A stretch of DNA of 64,000 nt from Nectonema munidae (lineage: Eukaryota > Nematomorpha > Nectonematoida > Nectonematidae): positions 1,579,946 to 1,643,945 of the forward strand of contig JAUIRK010000894.1 in the NCBI GenBank assembly GCA_030549495.1, read 5' to 3'. This document shows positions 62,558 to 64,000 of this stretch, in pieces. Both the position numbers and the translations under genes were made by a program. Position 1 is the stretch's first letter; every line of letters begins with the position of its first letter. A model generated the notes under the pieces. It was not told the origin of the DNA. It was given only the letters and a program-made list of their open reading frames with translations, and did not search any database.

Positions 62558-62936
62558 CTAAAAAGTTGCAAAAGGTTTATTGGAAAAGTAAAAAGTAAAC
62601 TTATCACTTAAGAAAGAAAGAAAGAAAGATTTATTCAAAAAAAAATGTATAAAAAAAATAACAAATTATAATAAAAAAAACCTTTCCGATGGCGCAGATT
62701 GGCTCAGACACTTATGTACTAAACAATAAACAATTACATCAAAATTCAGATTTTTCAAAAGGCCTGATATAGCCGCTAAGATGAAATCCCGATAATAAAA
62801 AAAAACAGCAAACATTCAGTACTTCATTTCATATTTTTTAATTTGTAATATATATACAGTAATTATAGTGTTATTATGAAAACATGCCTATATATAAATA
62901 CATAGATTGAACATACAATTAAAATATAAATGTTCA
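62558..62936. other. non-genic stretch
   Basis: (AAAG)n tract at about 62610-62628. GATGGCGCAGATTGGCTCAG near 62688 looks like a tRNA A box but has no B box at suitable spacing. Confidence 0.4.
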
Positions 62937-63570
62937 TATACATTCATATTTAAAGTCAGAGGTCTTGCAAGACCTCCGGGGAGACAACTTGCCAAACTTG
63001 CCAGCCTTATTATATATTTAAATGTACAAATCGTAAAATGCTTAAAAAATATACTTAAAATAAAAATTTTCAAAAAATATTTTACATACATATTGAAAGC
63101 TACATTTCAAAAATTCTACCTAAAAGTTCAAAAAATTTAACTTTGAAATTGCAGTTTTATTTTATAAAAACTATATTATTGGTTGAAATGTTTATGTAAT
63201 AATAATAACTACCGGTCCCGTGGTCGTTTCTCTCTTCCCGAAACAGGTTTTTTTCCGCGCGCTAAAACAGGGTTTTGTGGTGAGTGTATTTAGTGGTTTA
63301 CTCAAACTCTCCTTTTTAAAAACAACACGGGGCCTGTTATTATTAATAAAAAAAAAAAACCAACCAAAAATTTTTAATAAAACTGCAATTTCAAAGTTAA
63401 ATTTTTTGAACTTTTAGGTAGAATTTTTGAAATGTGGCTTTCAATATGTATGTAAAATATTTTTTGAAAATTTTTATTTTAAGTTTATTTTTTAAACATT
63501 TTACGATTTACACATTTAAATATATAATAAGGCTGGCAAGTTTGGCAAGTTGTCTCCCCGGATGGAAAAG
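62937..63570. repeat. fold-back element with about 220-bp inverted arms
   Basis: The left arm (about 62975-63200) has GGGGAGACAACTTGCCAAAC, AAAATATTTTACATACATAT and TGCAGTTTTATTTTAT. The right arm (about 63350-63566) carries their complements in reverse order, ending GGCAAGTTGTCTCCCC. The loop is a diverged ACTAGCCGG module (63208-63339). A single arm occurs at 24783-25005. No coding sequence. Confidence 0.8.
63208..63339. repeat. ACTAGCCGG module, diverged copy in the fold-back loop
   Basis: ACTACCGGTCCCGTGGTCGT at the start and CACGGGGCCTGTTAT at the end are diverged versions of the module arms. The interior keeps GCGCGCTAAAACAGG and GTGAGTGTATTTAGTGG. Confidence 0.65.
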
Positions 63571-63604
63571 GTACAAATATTCTAAAAACTGATCACCATA
63601 CCAT

Positions 63605-64000
63605 ATAACACTATTAGCAACTCAAAATACACACTACAAGAATTCTATGTTTCGAGCGTAGCCTAAACAATAAAAAACTAGCCGGTCCCGTGGTCGTTTC
63701 TCGCTTCGCTCGAAACAGTGTTTCTCGCTGCGCTCGAAACATAGGATTCTGGGTAGTGTGTATATTGAGTTGCTAATTCAAATTCGCTTCGCTCGAAACG
63801 ACCACGGGACCGGCTAGTTATTTTTGTTTAGGCTGCGCTCGAAACATAGGATTCTGGGTAGTGTGTATATTGAGTTGCTAATTCAAATTCGCTTTGCTCA
63901 AAACGACCACGGGACCGGCTAGTTTTTTTTCTTTAGGCTGCTCTCGAAACATAGGATTCTGGGTAGTGTGTATATTGAGTTGCTAATTCAAATTCGCTTC
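63605..64000. repeat. ACTAGCCGG module array, runs off the window
   Basis: 63605-63665 is an inverted partial unit (complement of GGCTACGCTCGAAACATAGA). 63677-63818 is a complete unit with both arms. Then two further head-to-tail units follow at a period of about 104 bp (63831-63923 and 63935-64000), each with GCTCGAAACATAGGATTCTG and GTGTATATTGAGTTGCTAAT almost unchanged. The near-identity implies recent amplification. The array is cut by the window end. Confidence 0.85.

Noticed and set aside
62688-62715. tRNA gene
   Set aside because: Only an A-box-like GGCGCAGATTGG is present; no B box or stems.
1-64000. LTR retroelement, Polinton or other virus-like element
   Set aside because: I saw no long terminal repeats, protease, integrase, capsid or packaging-ATPase motifs. 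The reverse transcriptases here are all of the non-LTR type.

Overview
This window looks like AT-rich nuclear DNA from an invertebrate animal. There are no bacterial-style operons. The few host genes are split by introns, and most of the sequence is transposon remains. Introns where both ends can be read are short (about 50-90 bp), except where transposons have landed in them. The mix of hAT, piggyBac, pogo/Tigger and non-LTR elements, with one repeat-borne protein type I associate with arthropods, suggests an arthropod such as a copepod. I cannot fix the species from sequence alone.

Region 1 (about 4.5-23.8 kb, minus strand) holds the main host gene. Eight exons join in phase. The last two encode a TCP10/G-box domain like that of the centriole protein CPAP/CENPJ/Sas-4, and the middle exons encode a charged coiled coil. 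Its two large introns (7.4-14.8 kb and 16.4-23.4 kb) are swollen by a broken hAT, an unclassified repeat-borne gene, two broken piggyBac copies, a CR1/jockey-like LINE and a hAT N-terminal scrap. Further 3' exons probably lie before position 1.

Region 2 (about 25-37.1 kb) is a transposon pile. A two-ORF LINE with a PHD-like finger in ORF1 is split by a hAT element with an exact 8-bp target duplication. That hAT is split in turn by a 5'-truncated RTE-like LINE with an 11-bp target duplication (one mismatch). Small G/C-rich hAT-type MITEs sit just upstream.

Region 3 (37.1-52.2 kb) has little recognisable coding. It holds two families of TTAA-flanked piggyBac-type MITEs (another copy is at 14.4 kb), a hAT-type MITE, a 21-bp minisatellite, LINE and pogo scraps, and GC-rich palindromic modules beginning ACTAGCCGG.

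Region 4 (52.3-64 kb) has several probable host exons. A plus-strand 3' end (52.3-52.7 kb) faces a minus-strand 3' end (54.2-54.4 kb), each with an AATAAA signal. A minus-strand Lys/Glu-rich exon lies at 56.6-57.2 kb next to a 21-bp heptad-coding minisatellite. Then comes a pogo/Tigger transposase gene with an uninterrupted 482-codon frame and a complete DDD triad, a broken second pogo copy, a fold-back element, and a tandem array of the ACTAGCCGG module that runs off the window end.

I saw no rRNA, CRISPR array, LTR retroelement, Polinton or other virus-like element.
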